Source: Glomus cerebriforme (taxonomy: Eukaryota; Glomeromycota; Glomeromycetes; Glomerales; Glomeraceae). From it: DNA of 18,293 nucleotides. Below the pieces are notes generated by a model. That model did no database searches. It was not told the origin of the DNA and was given only the letters and a program-made list of their open reading frames with translations. Made by a program: the position numbers and the translations under genes. The DNA lies in assembly GCA_003550305.1 (NCBI GenBank), contig QKYT01000571.1:1-18293 (forward strand), read 5' to 3'. Below, one piece after another: positions 18,138 through 18,293 of the stretch. Within the stretch, counting starts at the first letter, position 1. The number at the start of each line of letters is the position of its first letter.

Positions 18138-18293
18138 CACTGAGACGTACCGAATGGTACTAATTTCACATTTCTAGGTATGATAGATATCGAGATATTG
18201 CATTTTTTGTTTATTTTTTTACGATTTATCAAATATCTCAGCATCTATCATACCTAGAAATGCGAAATTAGTACCATTCCATACGTCTCAGTG
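18138..18293. repeat. Foldback element with about 62-bp arms at the window end
   Basis: The left arm from 18138 (cactgagacgta) is mirrored by the right arm ending at 18293 (tacgtctcagtg). The arms match over about 62 bases with about half a dozen mismatches, for example ggtactaatttc and catttctaggtatgatagat are shared. The centre is a T-rich spacer (about 18200-18230). The size and form fit a MITE or foldback element. The right arm ends exactly at the last base, so flanking duplications cannot be tested. Confidence 0.8.

Overview
The window looks like part of a nuclear genome of an arbuscular-mycorrhizal fungus (Glomeromycotina, Rhizophagus or Gigaspora-like). This is inferred from very AT-rich intergenic DNA, short GT-AG introns of about 55-110 nt, and two transposon families plus several hypothetical protein families whose wording resembles sequences I associate with that group. 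No database search was possible. There are no rRNA or tRNA genes, no CRISPR array and no bacterial operon.

Layout. From 1 to about 3900 the DNA is AT-rich, but the minus strand carries a string of short coding segments bounded by plausible splice sites. They may be exons of one or more multi-exon genes or gene relics. A stray end of a Mutator-like (MULE) element lies at 639-690. From 3900 to 4930 there is mostly low-complexity DNA, a 94-nt near-perfect hairpin and a weak coding relic. From about 4935 to 8721 there is a 5'-truncated non-LTR (LINE) retrotransposon on the minus strand: reverse transcriptase, RNase H and a C-terminal zinc knuckle. From 9409 to 13170 there is an almost complete MULE DNA transposon on the plus strand, with terminal inverted repeats, a 9-bp target-site duplication and one decayed transposase gene (DDE, C-x2-H, SWIM zinc finger).

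From 13171 to 16150 there are tandem repeats, then a decayed minus-strand spliced gene (15439 to 13891) opposite plus-strand coding segments that end at 16145. From 16621 to 17912 there is another decayed plus-strand gene. The window ends in a 156-bp foldback sequence (18138-18293) whose second arm ends exactly at the last base.

The main theme is decay. The LINE, the MULE and at least two host-type genes stay in one reading frame over long stretches but are cut by many premature stops. Nearly all of these can be explained by single C-to-T or G-to-A changes (Gln, Arg or Trp codons to stops). That suggests a mutational process acting on repeats and relics, either methyl-cytosine deamination or something like repeat-induced point mutation, rather than random indel decay. 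The elements do not appear to work together as a functional system; the genes here are mostly fossils.
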